Positions 1-11,180 of a DNA stretch of 26,349 nt are shown here, in pieces (the stretch's first letter is position 1; each line of letters begins with the position of its first letter). Made by a program: the position numbers and the translations under genes. Source of the DNA: Daphnia carinata. Lineage: Eukaryota; Arthropoda; Branchiopoda; Diplostraca; Daphniidae. Under the pieces are notes generated by a model. The model was not told the origin of the DNA, searched no databases, and worked only from the letters and a program-made list of their open reading frames with translations. The DNA lies in contig NW_026712548.1 of the NCBI RefSeq assembly GCF_022539665.2, positions 1 through 26,349 on the forward strand. Reading direction: 5' to 3'.

Positions 1-1152
1 ATCAAATATACCTGTATTCAATGTGAATATAGTGTTATAGAATCAGTTTCATGATCTACATTCAAACAGTAACAAATATACGTGTATTCAATGTGAATAT
101 AGTATGATACAATGAGTTTCAATATCTACATTCAAACAGCATCAAAAATATACGTGTATTCAATGTGAATATAGTGTTATAGAATCAGTTTCATAATGTA
201 CATTCAAACAGTATCAAATATACGTGTATTCAATGTGAATATAGTGTGATACAGTGAGTTTCAATATCTACATTCAAACAGCATCAAATATACCTGTATT
301 CAATGTGAATATAGTGTGATACAGTGAGTTTCAATATCTACATTCAAACAGCATCAAATATACGTGTATTCAATGTGAATATAGTGTGATACAGTGAGTT
401 TCAATATCTACATTCAAACAGCATCAAATATACGTGTATTCAATGTGAATATAGTGTTATAGAATCAGTTTCATAATGTACATTCAAACAGTATCAAATA
501 TACGTGTATTCAATGTGAATATAGTGTGATACAGTGAGTTTCAATATCTACATTCAAACAGCATCAAATATACGTGTGTTCAATGTGAATATAGTGTGAT
601 ATAGTGAGTTTCAATATCTACATTCAAACAGCATCAAATATACGTGTATTCAATATGTGAATATAGTGTGATACATGAGTTTCAATATCTACATTCAAAC
701 AGCATCAAATATACGTGTATTCAATGTGAATATAGTGTGATACAATGAGTTTCAATATCTACATTCAAACAGCATCAAATATACGTGTATTCAATGTGAA
801 TATAGTGTTATAGAATCAGTTTCAATAATGTACATTCAAACAGCATCAAATATACGTGTATTCAATGTGAATATATAGTGTGATATTCGATTTATATATA
901 GTGTTATAGAATCAGTACATTCAAACAGCATCAAATATACGTGTATTCAATGTGAATATAGTGTGATACAGTGAGTTTCAATATCTACATTCAAACAGCA
1001 TCAAATATACGTGTATTCAATGTGAATATAGTGTGATACAATGAGTTTCAATATCTACATTCAACAGCATCAAATATACGTGTATTCGATTTGAATATAG
1101 TGTTATAGAATCAGTTTTATGATGTACATTCAAACAGTATCGAATATACGTG
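1..1152 (+). repeat. 70-bp satellite array, forward orientation (array 1)
   Basis: About 16 head-to-tail monomers of 70 bp, each built around the core TATTCAATGTGAATATAG followed by a variable stretch, then ACATTCAAACAGCATCAAA. Two monomer types alternate irregularly. One has GTGTGATACAGTGAG with AATATCTAC and CAGCATC. The other has GTGTTATAGAATCAG with ATGATGTAC or ATAATGTAC and CAGTATC. A few units carry indels (around 645-665 and 870-915). Open frames inside are by-products of the repeat, since 70 is not a multiple of 3. The array runs off the left edge of the window and ends abruptly where it joins element 1. Confidence 0.97.
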
Positions 1153-2241
1153 TTGTAATTTTAAGAATAGATGTTTAAACAGTGCTGAAAACACTGAAAT
1201 TGATTTAACGGATAAAAAGCCCACTGAAAATCTGTTAGGTAAACCAATGCAGTTGCGCTTCGATGCTTTTCGAAAACGAAAATTAAAAATTGTGAAAGTT
1301 CCAATGTCACAATCTACTAGAAAGTCATAGGTAAAGTAAGTGAAAGTTTTGGTAAGTGGATTCAATATAATTTTGTACTTCATTAATTATTTTTGTTTTG
1401 TTTTGAAGGTTTCTCTTGCACTTCTCCTTTACGTTAGGTACAGGACCTCAATATGAAGGTAAAGTGAAAATAATCTTACGTATACTATTGCCAAAACAAA
1501 TACATTGCTTCTAGGCATGTGGAGTCATACGGGTCCCACCCATGGCTTTCTTTGCGAGACAAAATCAGCAGAGAGAAATCAGTGAATTTTAAGAATAGCA
1601 ACTTAAACGTAGATTGGTTAGTAATGTCATTACTTTATGTATTCAAATTTTTATTATAACGTATTGCCTTTTTGTAGGAAGCTACACTGAAAAACCACCA
1701 GAAAAGAAAATTCAAGCAAATAAAGGAACCACCGTAGAGGAAGACAAAATAACAACTGATGCAGCCAGAATCGCAGTCCTTTTTGCTGTGGAAAAGGCAT
1801 GAAGAAACGGAAAGGGGTTAAACTAATTGAAACCAGAAATCTCTTTCTACTTACGTTTATTTTTGTTTATTTCCTTTCATTCTTACATTTTCCCCTTAGG
1901 TGTAAAGAAAAAAGACATGAGGAGGCACCTTTAAAATCTAGAAAAGACCAATTTAAAAAAGGGGCCTCAAAAAGTATACAAGACCAGATAAAAGTTCTTG
2001 AAAAAAACCGACGCTCACTTGATTTTGACATTGTAAAGGCAACTGATGCAGCCCTAGAAACAGCCGAAGCTGCAGAAACAAATTCTGTGGAATTATTTGA
2101 AGATTGGGAGATTGAACCAATATGCCAGTTGTTGGTAATTTTATTTCTATTCACTTTTGTTTTTATTTCCGATTTTGATCTACATCTTTTGTTTCTTAGG
2201 CGTAAGGAAAATGGCATAGAAAATCAACTGCAAGAGTTCTA
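1153..2241 (+). pseudogene. Element 1 gene-like exons, copy 1 left arm (reads inward)
   Basis: The product is unrecognised. Several open stretches read from the arm tip toward the centre, separated by GT...AG intervals of 45-65 nt: 1352-1408, 1459-1514, 1621-1677, 1855-1899 and 2135-2199. The first segment (to 1330) contains the basic run RKRKLKIVKVPM. The next (1515-1620) contains HVESYGSHPWLSLRDK. A third (1678-1802) begins SYTEKPPEKK and ends in ARIAVLFAVEKA and a stop. A fourth (about 1901-2134) is lysine- and glutamate-rich, probably helical, and contains KATDAALETAEAAE. The obvious splice sites do not all join these in one frame, and stops intervene, so the copy is probably decayed or the exon model is incomplete. 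The charged composition fits this strand better than the Ser/Arg/Thr-rich antisense reading. Confidence 0.4.
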
Positions 2242-3340
2242 GAAAATACAATTAAAAATACCTTTATCTCAAAAACTAAAAAATACCAAGAAAAAATAGA
2301 CCGAGTCTGTTTCCGTTTTTACGTAATACGTACATACGTAATATAATTTTTCCTGTATCAAAAATCTAGTTAACCAAAAAAATTTTTTTCTTTAAATGAA
2401 ATAGGGACCTCCCACGTTTCAAATTTTTGAAACAGCAACGATGAAAACTACTTGCAGTGTACTGAATATCCAACAACGATAATTACCTCTAAATAAAAGC
2501 ACTACTGCTTTTTTCAAGTATTGTTTTGCATGGGGTTGAAATTCGAACCACCAACGATCGGTTTGAAATAAAAAAAAACGATAGAAAAATAAAGCATAAT
2601 AAATAATCTATTCTATTCTGCGTACTTTTTTATTATTTCTAATAACACTGTAAAGGCTTTGAAAATACAGACTAAAACAACTAAATTTATAGGTTTTTTA
2701 GCAAGGGAACTGATGAGCAAACGACGATAAGTTGTTTGTCAACTACGCGCGTATTGCTAGTTAAGTTATCCAAGGCTGTGAAATTTCGTCTTAGCTTTCT
2801 TGATATCAAATAACCTGTTCAAGAAACTAAGCTTTAACCTTAAACTATCCTTAAACTACCCAGCATTCAGTTTTTGCTAATATCTCTGAAACCAGGTAGG
2901 ATAAAGACTTACCAGGTAAACGCTTTTCTGAGTGAACACTAGTTGGTCATTAGTCATTGAAAATAAAAGAGGTCGACAAGCACAAAAGCCCTTTTCAAGC
3001 CCCCTAGTATCAGCTCTTTTGAATAGGTATACTATAATTGCAATTATGTCCGTTTAATGAACAACATCCAGTACACGACTATGCCAACACGTCGTCAAAC
3101 ATTTAAATTTCCCACCATTAAAAAATGGCCGCCAGCTACTAGTAGCTGATTAGGTATTTATTATTATGAGTTTTTTCCAATAAATACGCTAAATATAATT
3201 GAAAATAATGCATCACTAGATGCACTGGTTCACGAGGTTTAAAAAAACCATAATTTTATGCTGCAGTTCTAAAGATTAACACTCAAACGATGAAGCCAAA
3301 GTTTCGTTGTTTTTGACTTATTCCCCTTCCCCCAATATTT
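1153..3340 (+). repeat. Left arm of the element 1 palindrome, copy 1
   Basis: This arm pairs with 3700-5930 on the same strand in inverted orientation. Easy anchors are the tip-side segment GTTTAAACAGTGCTGAAAAC, the mid-arm segment AACTGATGAGC, and the centre-side segment TTATTCCCCTTCCCC, each found inverted in the other arm. From about 2242 to 3340 I see no convincing coding frame. That stretch holds small perfect or near-perfect dyads, such as AGCTACTAGTAGCT near 3133 and TGCATC-N4-GATGCA near 3210, both also present in the right arm. Confidence 0.9.
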
Positions 3341-3700
3341 GGTGTAAAGTAATAATAATTAACTGTGATTTTTCTGTTGGTCAAATCGAAAAAAGGTTTA
3401 TGGAAAAAGATTCCTCTTCACAAGATCTATCCATTTCCGTAAAATTTTAAAAAGAAAAATGTAAAAAAAAATTTTGAACAAGAGTTTCTAGTTTTTTTGT
3501 TTTTCAGTGTAGCAGTAGTGTACTCGACCTAAGTGGGAAAACGAAAAAAAAGGACTTGTTATCGAAGTATTTTATTTACTATTTTTGTTGTTCAAATGTT
3601 AAAGATATATATAGAACTGTTTAGGAGCTATCAACTTCTGTAAGATTTTTCAAGTTTTGGCCAAAAATGAATTAACAATAATTTTTTTTAAATTTTTGCT
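3341..3700. other. Central part of element 1 copy 1, no gene seen
   Basis: This is the poorly paired central stretch between the two arms. It is AT-rich with T and A homopolymers and has no open frame of note. Copy 2 (about 12280-12640) is the same except for small indels, including a 5-nt difference near 3500/12440 and a homopolymer change near 3690/12625. I see no promoter, origin or RNA signal that I could defend. Confidence 0.6.
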
Positions 3701-5935
3701 TAAATTTTGGGGAAGGGGAATAAGTCAAAAACAACGAAACTTTGGCTTCATCGTTTGGGTGTTTATCTTTAGAATTTCAGCATAAAGTTGTGGTTTTTTG
3801 AAACTTCGTGAACCAGTGCATCTAGTGATGCATTATTTTCAATTATATTCAGCGAATTTATTGCAAAAAACTCATAGTAATAAACACCTAATCAGCTACT
3901 AGTAGCTGGCGGCCATTTTTTTAATGGCGGGAAATTCAAATGTTTGACGATATGTTGAAACAATAGCACTGGATGCAGTTAATTAAACGGAGCAAAAGGA
4001 ATTGTAGAATGCCTATTCAAGAGAGCTGATACTAAGGGACTTCAAAAGGGCTTTTGTGCTTTTTACCTTACTTTATTTCTATGTGAAGAGTGACCAATTG
4101 CTGTCCAGTCAGAAAGGCTAGTTTAAGGCTACGGTTTAGGCGTTGAGCAGGTAATTCTGTATCAAGAAAACTAAGATGGTTTTTCACAGGCTTGTATAAC
4201 TTAACCAGTAACATATGCGTAGCCCACCAACAACTTACCGTCGTTCGCTCATCAGTTCGCTTGCTAAATAACTGATAAATTTAGTGGTTTTAGTTTGTAT
4301 TTTCAAAGCCTTAACAGTGTTATTATAAATACTAAAAAAGTACGCAGAATAGGCTAGATTATGTATCATGCTTTATTTGTCTATTGTTTCTTTTAATTTC
4401 AAAACGAGTGTTGTTGGTTCAAATTTCAAACAGGTTGAAAACAATACTAGAAAAATGCTGTAGTGCATTTATTTAAAGGTCACTAATCGTTGTTGGATAT
4501 CCGGTACACTGCAAGTAGATTTCATAGTTGCTGTTTCAATAATTTGAAACGCGGGCGGTCCCTATTTCTTTTAATGCAAGAGTTTTTTTGTTAACCAGAT
4601 TTTTGATTTATGAAAAATTATATTACAATGAAAAAATGTATGAAGATGATGCATGCTGAAATGGAACCAGACTCTGTCTCTGCTGCAAGTTTGTTTCGGC
4701 AGGTTGGACTATTTGCAATGGAGCATCAGTTCCGTTTACTAGGAGATTGTGTTTGAGCTAACGTTTCTATGAATTGTTTTATAATAATCTTTTTTCTTGG
4801 CCTTTTTTAGTTTTTGAGATAAACGTTTGTATTTTTCATAACTCTTGCAGGTGATTTTCTATGTCATTTTCTTTACGCCTAAGAAACAAAAGATGTAGAT
4901 CAAAAGCGGAAATAAAAACCAAAGTGAAAAGAAATAAAATTACCAACAACTGGCATATTGGTTCAATCTCTCCATCGTCAAATAATTCCACAGAGTTTGT
5001 TTCTGCAGCTTCGGCTGTTTCTAGGGCTGCATCAGTTTCCTTTACAACGTCAAAATCATGAGAGGGTCAATTTATCCAAGAACTTTTATCTGGTCTTGTA
5101 TACTTTTTGAGGCCCCTTTTTTTTATTTGGTCTTTTCTAGCTTTTAAAGGTGCCTCACCGAGTCTTTTTTCTTTACACCTAATGGGAAAATGTAAGAATG
5201 AAAGGAAATAAACAAAAATAAACGTAAGTAGAATGAGAATACTGGTTTTTAATTGGTTTTAGCCCTTTACGTTTCTTTAAGCTTTTTCCACAGCAAATAG
5301 GACTGCGATTCTGGCAGCATCAGTTGTTATTTTGTCTTCCTCTAAGGTGGTTGCTTTATTTGCTTGAATTTTCTTTTCTGGTGGTTTTCCAGTGTAGCTT
5401 CCTACAGAAAGGCAATACAATATAATAAAAAATTGAATACGTAAAGCTCTGACATTACCAACCAATCCACGTTTAAGTTGCTATTCTTAAAATTCACTGA
5501 TTTCTCTCTTCTGATTTTGTCTCGCAAAGAAAGCCATGGGTGGGAACCGTATGACTCCACATGCCTAGAAGCAATGTATTTGTTTTGGCAATAGTATACG
5601 TAAGATTATTTTCACTTTACCTTCATATTGAGGTCCTGTACCTAACGTAAAGGAGAAGTGCAAGAGAAACCTTCAAAACAAAACAAAAATAATTAATGAA
5701 GTACAAAATTATATTGAATCTACATACCAAAACTTTCACTTACTTTACCTATGACTTTCTAGTAGATTGTGACATTGGAACTTTCACAATTTTTAATTTT
5801 CGTTTTCGAAAAGCATCGAAGCGCAACTGAATTGGTTTTCCTAACAGATTTTCAGTGGGATTTTTATCCGCTAAATCAATTTCAGTGTTTTCAGCACTGT
5901 TTAAACATCTATTCTTAAAATTACAATTAAACTGC
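3700..5935 (-). repeat. Right arm of the element 1 palindrome, copy 1
   Basis: This is the inverted counterpart of 1153-3340. The gene-like part lies toward the outer end (about 4848-5955) and the non-coding part toward the centre. Compared with the left arm it carries the insertion around 4625-4760 and several scattered indels. The two arms of one copy differ far more than the two copies of the same arm do. Confidence 0.9.
4628..4756 (+). CDS. Small ORF of 42 residues in an arm-specific insertion, copy 1
   Basis: An ATG-initiated frame begins MKKCMKMMHAEMEPDSVSAA and ends in LLGDCV and TGA. It is not recognised. The left arm has no counterpart: its equivalent stretch (about 2285-2345) is shorter and holds TACGTA repeats instead. 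The right arm has therefore gained sequence here, or the left has lost it and been replaced. The frame reads from the centre outward, opposite to the main exons of this arm. It could be a remnant of another exon or chance, and its short length keeps confidence low. Confidence 0.25.
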   Translation: MKKCMKMMHAEMEPDSVSAASLFRQVGLFAMEHQFRLLGDCV

Positions 5936-5955
5936 CCTTTTTGAATGGTAAACAA
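4848..5955 (-). pseudogene. Element 1 gene-like exons, copy 1 right arm (reads inward)
   Basis: This is the inverted duplicate of the exons at 1153-2241, read on the minus strand from the tip toward the centre. The first segment (5749-5955) keeps RKRKLKIVKVPM. The SYTGKPPEKK segment (from about 5277 to 5400) stays open to the same AVEKA terminus. Relative to the left arm, the changes in that segment include at least four synonymous third-position differences (GCA/GCT, CTT/CTA, AAG/AAA, GCA/GCT) beside three replacements (E/G, G/A, V/L). The last lysine-rich segment is broken here: after the IKVL equivalent (about 5065-5085) the frame meets a TAA. This is probably a dead copy of an unknown protein. 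Confidence 0.35.
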
Positions 5956-6039
5956 AAAAATAAAAATAAAAAAAATAAAAGTCGTCTGCTACTATTGAAA
6001 AGAAATTCTAAAAATGGCAACACCGTAGTCCCATAAGAA

Positions 6040-6090
6040 ACACAGGGAGAATAAACCAACATGTTGAGCTCAACCGTTTGAGCTAGCTCA
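6040..6090 (-). repeat. Terminal tip of element 1 (right end of copy 1)
   Basis: The intact end, matched inverted at 9930-9980. Read inward it is TGAGCTAGCTCA, then AACGG, then TTGAGCTCAA overlapping CAACATGTTG. That is three perfect even-length dyads in about 35 bp. Satellite starts immediately outside (CAGGTATATTTG). Because the partner ends of both copies are lost, no target-site duplication can be checked. Confidence 0.8.
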
Positions 6091-9000
6091 CAGGTATATT
6101 TGATGCTGTTTGAATGTAGATATTGAAACTCACTGTATCACACAATATTCACATTGAATACACGTATATTTGATACTGTTTGAATGTACATCATAAAACT
6201 GATTCTATAACACTATATTCTCATTGAATACACGTATATTTGATGCTGTTTGAATGTAGATATTGAAACTCACTATATCACACTATATTCACATTGAATA
6301 CACGTATATTTGATGCTGTTTGAATGTACATCATGAAACTGATTGTATAACACTATATTCACATTGAATACACGTATATTTGATGCTGTTTGAATGTAGA
6401 CATTGAAACTCACTGTATCACACTATATTCACATTGAATACACGTATATTTGATGCTGTTTGAATGTTGATCATGAAACTGATTGTATAACACTATATTC
6501 ACATTGAATACACGTATATTTGATGCTGTTTGAATGTAGATCATGAAACTGATTCTATAACACTATATTCACATTGAATACACGTATATTTGATGCTGTT
6601 TGAATGTAGATATTGAAACTCACTGTATCACACTATATTCACATTGAATACACGTATATTTGATGCTGTTTGAATGTAGATATTGAAACTCACTGTATCA
6701 CACTATATTCACATTGAATACACGTATATTTGATGCTGTTTGAATGTAGATATTGAAACTCACTGTATCACACTATATTCACATTGAATACACGTATATT
6801 TGATGCTGTTTGAATGTAGATATTGAAACTCACTGTATCACACTATATTCACATTGAATACACGTATATTTGATGCTGTTTGAATGTAGATCTTGAAACT
6901 GATTGTATCACACTATATTCACATTGAATACACGTATATTTGATGCTGTTTGAATGTAGATATTGAAACTCACTGTATCACACTATATTCACATTGAATA
7001 CACGTATATTTGATGCTGTTTGAATGTAGATATTGAAACTCACTGTATCACACTATATTCACATTGAATACACGTATATTTGATGCTGTTTGAATGTAGA
7101 TATTGAAACTCACTGTATCACACTATATTCACATAGAATACACGTATATTCGATCTGTTTGAATGTACATCATATATTCTATATTCACAATTGAATACAC
7201 GTATATTTGATGCTGTTTGAATGTGAATATTGAAACTCATGTATCACACTATATTCACATTGAATACACGTATATTTGATGCTGTTTGAATGTAGATATT
7301 CACTGTATCACACTATATTCACATTGAATACACGTATATTTGATACTGTTTGAATGCAGATCATGAAACTGATTCTATAACACTACATTCACATTGAATA
7401 CACGCATATTTGATGCTATTTGAATGTAGATATTGAAACTGTTTCTATAACACTATTCACATTGAATACACGTATATTTGATGCTGTTTGAATGTAGATA
7501 TTGAAACTCACTGTATCACACTATATTCACATTGAATACACGTATATTTGATGCTGTTTGAATGTAGATATTGAAACTCACTGTATCACACTATATTCAC
7601 ATTGAATACACGTATATTTGATACTGTTTGAATGTAGATATGAAACTGATTCTATAACATTTTATTCACATTGAATACACGTATATTTGATACTGTTTGG
7701 ATATAGATCATGAAACTGATTCTAGAACACTATATTCGATTTGATGATGATGAACACATTATTGTATATTTGATGCTGTTTGAATGTAGATATTGAAACT
7801 CACTGTATCACACTATATTCACATTGAATACACGTATATTTGATGCTGTTTTTGAATTGTAGTATCACACTATATTTGAAACTCATGTATGTATCTGTTT
7901 GAATGTACATCTATATTCACATTGAATACACGTATATTTGATGCTGTTTGAATGTAGATATGTATCACACTATATTCACATTGAATGTATAATGTTGAAT
8001 AGATATTGAAACTCACTGTATCACACTATATTCACATTGAATACACGTATTTTTGATACTGTTTGAATTTAGATCATAAAACTGATTCTATAACACTATA
8101 TTCACATTGAATACAAGTATATTTGATGCTGTTTGAATGTAGAACACTATATTCACATTGAATACACGAACATTTGATGCTGTTTGAATGTAGATATTGA
8201 AACTCACTGTATCACACTATATTCACATTGAATACACGTATATTTGATGCTGTTTGAATGTAGATATTGAAACTCACTGTATCACACTATATTCACATTG
8301 AATACACGTATATTTGATGCTGTTTGAATGTAGATATTGAAACTCACTATATTGTATGAATACACTATATTCACATTGAATACACGTATATTTGATACTG
8401 TTTGGATGTAGATATGAAACTGATTCTATAACAATATATTCACATTGAATACACGTATATTTGATACTGTTTGAATGTATCATCATATGAAACTGATTCT
8501 ATAACACTATATTCAATGAATACACTGTATATATGCTGTTTGAATGTAGATATTGAAACTCACTGTATCACACTATATTCACATTGAATACACGTATATT
8601 TGATGCTGTCTGAATGTAGATATTGAAACTCACTGTACTATATTCACATTGAATACACGTATATTTGATGCTGTTTGAATGTAGATAGATATATCACACT
8701 ATAACTCACTGTATCATCACACTATATTCACATTGAATACACGTATATTTGATACTGTTTGAATGTAGATATGAATGTGATATGAAACTCACTGTATCAC
8801 ACTATATTCACATTGAATACACGTATATTTGATGCTGTTTGAATGTAGATATTGAAACTCACTGTATCACACTATATTCACATTGAATACACGTATATTT
8901 GATGCTGTTTGAATGTAGATATTGAAACTCACTGTATCACACTATATTCACATTGAATACACGTATATTTGATGCTGTTTGAATGTAGATATTGAAACTG

Positions 9001-9920
9001 ATTCTATAACACTATATTCACATTGAATACACGTATATTTGATGCTGTTTGAATGTAGATATTGAAACTCACTGTATCACACTATATTCACATTGAATAC
9101 ACGTATATCAATACATATTCTATATCACACTATATTCACATTGAATACACGTATATTTGATGCTGTTTGAATGTAGATCATTGAAACTCATTCTATCACA
9201 CTATATTCACATTGAATACACGTATATTTGATGCTGTTTGAATGTAGATATTGAAACTCACTGTATCACACTATATTCACATTGAATACACGTATATTTG
9301 ATGCTGTTTGAATGTGATATTAAATCATTGATCACACTATATTCACATTGAATACACGTATATTTGATGCTGTTTGAATGTAGATATTGAAACTCAATGT
9401 ACACTATATTCACATTGAATACACGTATATTTGATGCTGTTTGAATGTAGATATTGAAACTCATGATACTGTTTGAATGTACACATCAAAACTGATTCTA
9501 TAACTATACATATATTCACATTGAATACACGTATATTTGATGAATACTGTATATTTTGAATGTACATTATTGAAACTGATTCTATAATAACTATATTCAC
9601 ATTGAATACACGTATATTTCATGCTGTTGGAATGTAGATATTGAAACTCACTGTATCATACTATATTCACATTGAATACACGTATATTTGATACTGTTTG
9701 AATATAGATCATGAAACTGATTCTATAACACTATATTCACATTGAATACACGTATATTTGATGCTGTTTGAATGTAGATCATGAAACTGATTCTATCACA
9801 CTATATTCACATTGAATACACGTATATTTGATGCTGTTTGAATGTAGATATTGAAACTGATTCTATAACACTATATTCACATTGAATACACGTATATTTG
9901 ATGCTGTTTGAATGTAGATA
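6091..9920 (-). repeat. 70-bp satellite array, reverse orientation (array 2), disordered
   Basis: Roughly 55 monomers of the same family as array 1, reverse-complemented (core TATTCACATTGAATACACG). Both monomer types of array 1 are present, so arrays 1 and 2 are the same subfamily. Up to about 7130 the 70-bp register is exact. From 7130 to 9650 there are many truncated, fused and scrambled units (for example 7141-7200, 7735-8010, 8490-8530, 8690-8780, 9100-9130, 9310-9340 and 9460-9600). It ends 9 bp before the tip of element 1 copy 2. Open frames here are satellite artefacts. Confidence 0.97.
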
Positions 9921-9929
9921 CGGAATTCA

Positions 9930-9980
9930 TGAGCTAGCTCAAACGGTTGAGCTCAACATGTTGGTTTATTTTCCCTGTGT
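9930..9980 (+). repeat. Terminal tip of element 1 (left end of copy 2)
   Basis: This is the inverted match of 6040-6090: TGAGCTAGCTCA, AACGG, TTGAGCTCAA and CAACATGTTG in order. The 9 bp between satellite and tip (CGGAATTCA, 9921-9929) match neither. An ATG within CAACATGTTG opens a frame (MLVYFPCVSYGTTVLPF...) through the next 160 bp. It could be a first exon, but it soon becomes Phe/Leu-rich from a T-rich tract. Confidence 0.75.
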
Positions 9981-10064
9981 TTCTTATGGGACTACGGTGT
10001 TGCCATTTTTAGAATTTCTTTTCAATAGTAGCAGACGACTTCTATTTTTTTTATTTTTATTTTT

Positions 10065-11180
10065 TTGTTTACCATTCAAAAAGGGCAGTTTAATTGTAAT
10101 TTTAAGAATAGATGTTTAAACAGTGCTGAAAACACTGAAATTGATTTAACGGATAAAAAGCCCACTGAAAATCTGTTAGGTAAACCAATGCAGTTGCGCT
10201 TCGATGCTTTTCGAAAACGAAAATTAAAAATTGTGAAAGTTCCAATGTCACAATCTACTAGAAAGTCATAGGTAAAGTAAGTGAAAGTTTTGGTAAGTGG
10301 ATTCAATATAATTTTGTACTTCATTAATTATTTTTGTTTTGTTTTGAAGGTTTCTCTTGCACTTCTCCTTTACGTTAGGTACAGGACCTCAATATGAAGG
10401 TAAAGTGAAAATAATCTTACGTATACTATTGCCAAAACAATACATTGCTTCTAGGCATGTGGAGTCATACGGGTCCCACCCATGGCTTTCTTTGCGAGAC
10501 AAAATCAGCAGAGAGAAATCAGTGAATTTTAAGAATAGCAACTTAAACGTAGATTGGTTAGTAATGTCATTACTTTATGTATTCAAATTTTTATTATAAC
10601 GTATTGCCTTTTTGTAGGAAGCTACACTGAAAAACCACCAGAAAAGAAAATTCAAGCAAATAAAGGAACCACCGTAGAGGAAGACAAAATAACAACTGAT
10701 GCAGCCAGAATCGCAGTCCTTTTTGCTGTGGAAAAGGCATGAAGAAACGGAAAGGGGTTAAACTAATTGAAACCAGAAATCTCTTTCTACTTACGTTTAT
10801 TTTTGTTTATTTCCTTTCATTCTTACATTTTCCCCTTAGGTGTAAAGAAAAAAGACATGAGGAGGCACCTTTAAAATCTAGAAAAGACCAATTTAAAAAA
10901 GGGGCCTCAAAAAGTATACAAGACCAGATAAAAGTTCTTGAAAAAACCGACGCTCACTTGATTTTGACATTGTAAAGGCAACTGATGCAGCCCTAGAAAC
11001 AGCCGAAGCTGCAGAAACAAATTCTGTGGAATTATTTGAAGATTGGGAGATTGAACCAATATGCCAGTTGTTGGTAATTTTATTTCTTTTCACTTTTGTT
11101 TTTATTTCCGATTTTGATCTACATCTTTTGTTTCTTAGGCGTAAGGAAAATGGCATAGAAAATCAACTGCAAGAGTTCTA
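10065..11180 (+). pseudogene. Element 1 gene-like exons, copy 2 left arm (reads inward)
   Basis: Same exon set as 1153-2241. The first segment extends further upstream here (from 10065, with QKGQFNCNFKNRC) because the arm tip is intact. Its first internal ATG gives MQLRFDAFRKRKLKIVKVPM. The SYTEKPPEKK segment (to 10742) is unchanged from copy 1. The lysine/glutamate-rich segment is frameshifted: six A residues after the VLEK start (about 10939-10947) instead of seven in copy 1. This breaks the frame before the KATDAALE part. That single-base difference could be a true mutation or a homopolymer sequencing error. Product unknown. Confidence 0.4.

Larger units (their letters stand above)
1153..6090. 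mobile_element. Element 1, copy 1: long palindromic (foldback-type) element, left tip truncated
   Basis: The sequence from 1153 to about 3340 is the inverted complement of about 3700 to 5930. Sampled stretches agree at roughly 85-95% by eye, with arm-specific indels. The right end finishes in the dyad TGAGCTAGCTCA (6079-6090) and passes directly into satellite. The left end lacks the outermost 170 bp or so that copy 2 has at 9930-10104, so satellite joins the arm internally. Each arm holds the same gene-like exons in opposite orientation. No transposase, integrase or polymerase motif is recognisable, so calling it mobile rests on its inverted structure, its second copy and its position in satellite. 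It could instead be a duplicated inverted segment of host DNA. Confidence 0.75.

Noticed and set aside
1867-2217. Antisense frame MPFSLRLRNKRCRS and its copies (4861, 10893, 13797)
   Set aside because: It is the complement of the lysine/glutamate-rich exon. Its composition is Ser/Asn/Arg-rich, as expected of a shadow, and sense-strand splice signals are better placed. I cannot fully exclude it.
2300-2345. TACGTA-rich stretch as a regulatory site
   Set aside because: It is a short alternation of ACGTA present only in left arms, with no other signal around it.
2525-2560. tRNA or tRNA-derived SINE
   Set aside because: The minus strand has GGTTCGAAT, like a B box, but the T-arm stem does not pair, no A box lies upstream, and no cloverleaf can be drawn.
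8274-9600. Open frames rich in YTCIQCEYSV or NIRVFNVNI within satellite
   Set aside because: They follow the repeat itself, appear in several frames and on both strands, and shift frame every 70 bp. No coding signal is present.
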